Translations under genes and position numbers: made by a program
Shown: piece after piece, positions 4,777-5,223 of the stretch
Layout of the letters: each line of letters opens with the position of its first letter
Position numbering within the stretch: position 1 is the stretch's first letter
Origin: JBBSVE01 sp038233815
GTDB lineage: Bacteria > Pseudomonadota > Alphaproteobacteria > Rhodobacterales > Rhodobacteraceae
Assembly: GCA_038233815.1 (NCBI GenBank)
Contig: JBBSVE010000188.1
Location: 1-5,223, forward strand
Length of the DNA stretch: 5,223 nucleotides
Direction of reading: 5' to 3'
Notes under the pieces: model-generated
What the model saw: the letters and a program-made list of their open reading frames with translations, nothing else
The model's database searches: none
Told to the model about the DNA's origin: nothing

Positions 4777-5223
4777 ATGGGCGACGGATATGTAGACGGC
4801 ACCACCGGCAATGACCGGATCGACACGAATTACAAGGGCGACAAGCAGGGCGACCGGATCGACGCGAACGACCAGACCCTTCCCGGCGCGGGGCGTGACG
4901 ATGACTTTGTCCGCGCGTCCGCTGGCAACGACACGGTCCGGGCCGGAAACGGTGACGATCAGGTCTATGGCGGCACCGGCAGCGATCAGCTCTTTGGCGA
5001 GACCGGCAACGACCGACTTTTCGGGGAGGCCGGTAACGACACGCTTTTCGGCGGCGACGGTGCCGACGACCTTTCGGGCGGTGCAGGCCGGGATGCGGTC
5101 TTCGGCGGGACTGGTAACGACACCCTGTCGGGCGGCGACGATGCGGATACGCTCTATGGCGAGGATGGCAACGATTTCTTGCACGGCGACGCGGGTGACG
5201 ACAGCCTGCTCGGCGCGGATGGC
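4777..5223 (+). CDS. RTX (hemolysin-type) calcium-binding protein, N-terminal part; runs off the window
   Basis: The frame is open for 149 codons to the window edge without a stop. The first 46 residues (MGDGYVDGTTGNDRID..., then GDRIDANDQTLPG) resemble the opening module of Rhodobacteraceae calcium-binding proteins of the type DGTxGNDxID...GDxID..D..LPG. From residue 47 the protein is a run of GGxGxDxLx nonapeptides that bind Ca2+ in parallel beta-rolls. No N-terminal signal peptide is present, as expected for type I secretion substrates, whose export signal is C-terminal and outside this window. ATG 4777 directly follows an in-frame TAG (4774-4776), so it is the first possible ATG start. 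Related proteins often carry further RTX blocks, peptidase, lipase or Hint domains downstream; which applies here cannot be told. No secretion (ABC, MFP) genes are in view. Confidence 0.85.
   Translation, partial: MGDGYVDGTTGNDRIDTNYKGDKQGDRIDANDQTLPGAGRDDDFVRASAGNDTVRAGNGDDQVYGGTGSDQLFGETGNDRLFGEAGNDTLFGGDGADDLSGGAGRDAVFGGTGNDTLSGGDDADTLYGEDGNDFLHGDAGDDSLLGADG
4915..5223 (+). repeat. 27-bp coding repeats (RTX nonapeptides)
   Basis: Eleven complete 9-residue units (residues 47-145) and the start of a twelfth lie end to end, for example GGTGSDQLF, GETGNDRLF, GEAGNDTLF and GGTGNDTLS. The seventh and ninth positions vary as usual. The unit GGDDADTLY (residues 119-127) has aspartate where the conserved fourth-position glycine should be. 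The DNA copies have diverged, so the array looks old rather than recently amplified. Confidence 0.9.

Noticed and set aside
4558..5184. Minus-strand ORF of 208 codons opposite the RTX gene
   Set aside because: Its repetitive V/A/G-rich translation is the mirror of the 27-bp RTX coding repeats.
4915..5223. Periodic repeats considered as a CRISPR or satellite array
   Set aside because: The 27-base period is an exact coding multiple and translates to RTX nonapeptides; there are no constant repeats with unique spacers.

Overview
The window looks like chromosomal DNA from an alphaproteobacterium, most likely Rhodobacteraceae (Roseobacter/Rhodobacter group). The protein sequences fit that group: a short alphaproteobacterial-type Dgt-like dNTPase divergent from an ErpA-type protein, a YqaA-DsbB pair, a YpfJ-type zinc peptidase, and an RTX protein whose N-terminal module is familiar from marine Rhodobacteraceae. 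The coding DNA is GC-rich, with two clearly AT-rich interruptions (about 341-420 and 4511-4550). Identifications come from reading the translations; no search was run.

Layout. Positions 1-422 hold no intact gene: a possible degenerate IS110-type transposase fragment (about 76-198) is followed by an AT-rich stretch. Then come erpA (minus, 423-755) and a divergent dgt-like gene (plus, 888-2027). dgt meets dsbB (minus, 2024-2488) tail to tail, with the two stop codons nested in one CTAG palindrome. dsbB is translationally coupled to the upstream yqaA/DedA-type gene (minus, 2485-3063) through a GTGA overlap. Divergent from yqaA is a membrane-anchored neutral zinc metallopeptidase (plus, 3188-4063). 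A tRNA-Leu(CAA) with its own promoter and an encoded CCA follows (4113-4198).

Positions 4199-4776 form a long non-coding leader region with a hairpin after the tRNA, a possible promoter, three back-to-back hairpins, a possible 30-codon leader ORF and a G8 tract. It leads into an RTX-type calcium-binding protein (from 4777) that runs off the right edge after about 11 nonapeptide repeats.

Functional picture. ErpA (Fe-S delivery) and Dgt-like (dNTP hydrolysis) are housekeeping functions. YqaA, DsbB and the zinc peptidase all act at or across the inner membrane, and DsbB supports disulfide formation in exported proteins such as the cysteine-containing peptidase. The RTX protein is probably a type I secreted, calcium-binding accessory protein. 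I found no CRISPR array, intact mobile element or defence system. The least ordinary parts are the RTX leader region and the eroded left edge.
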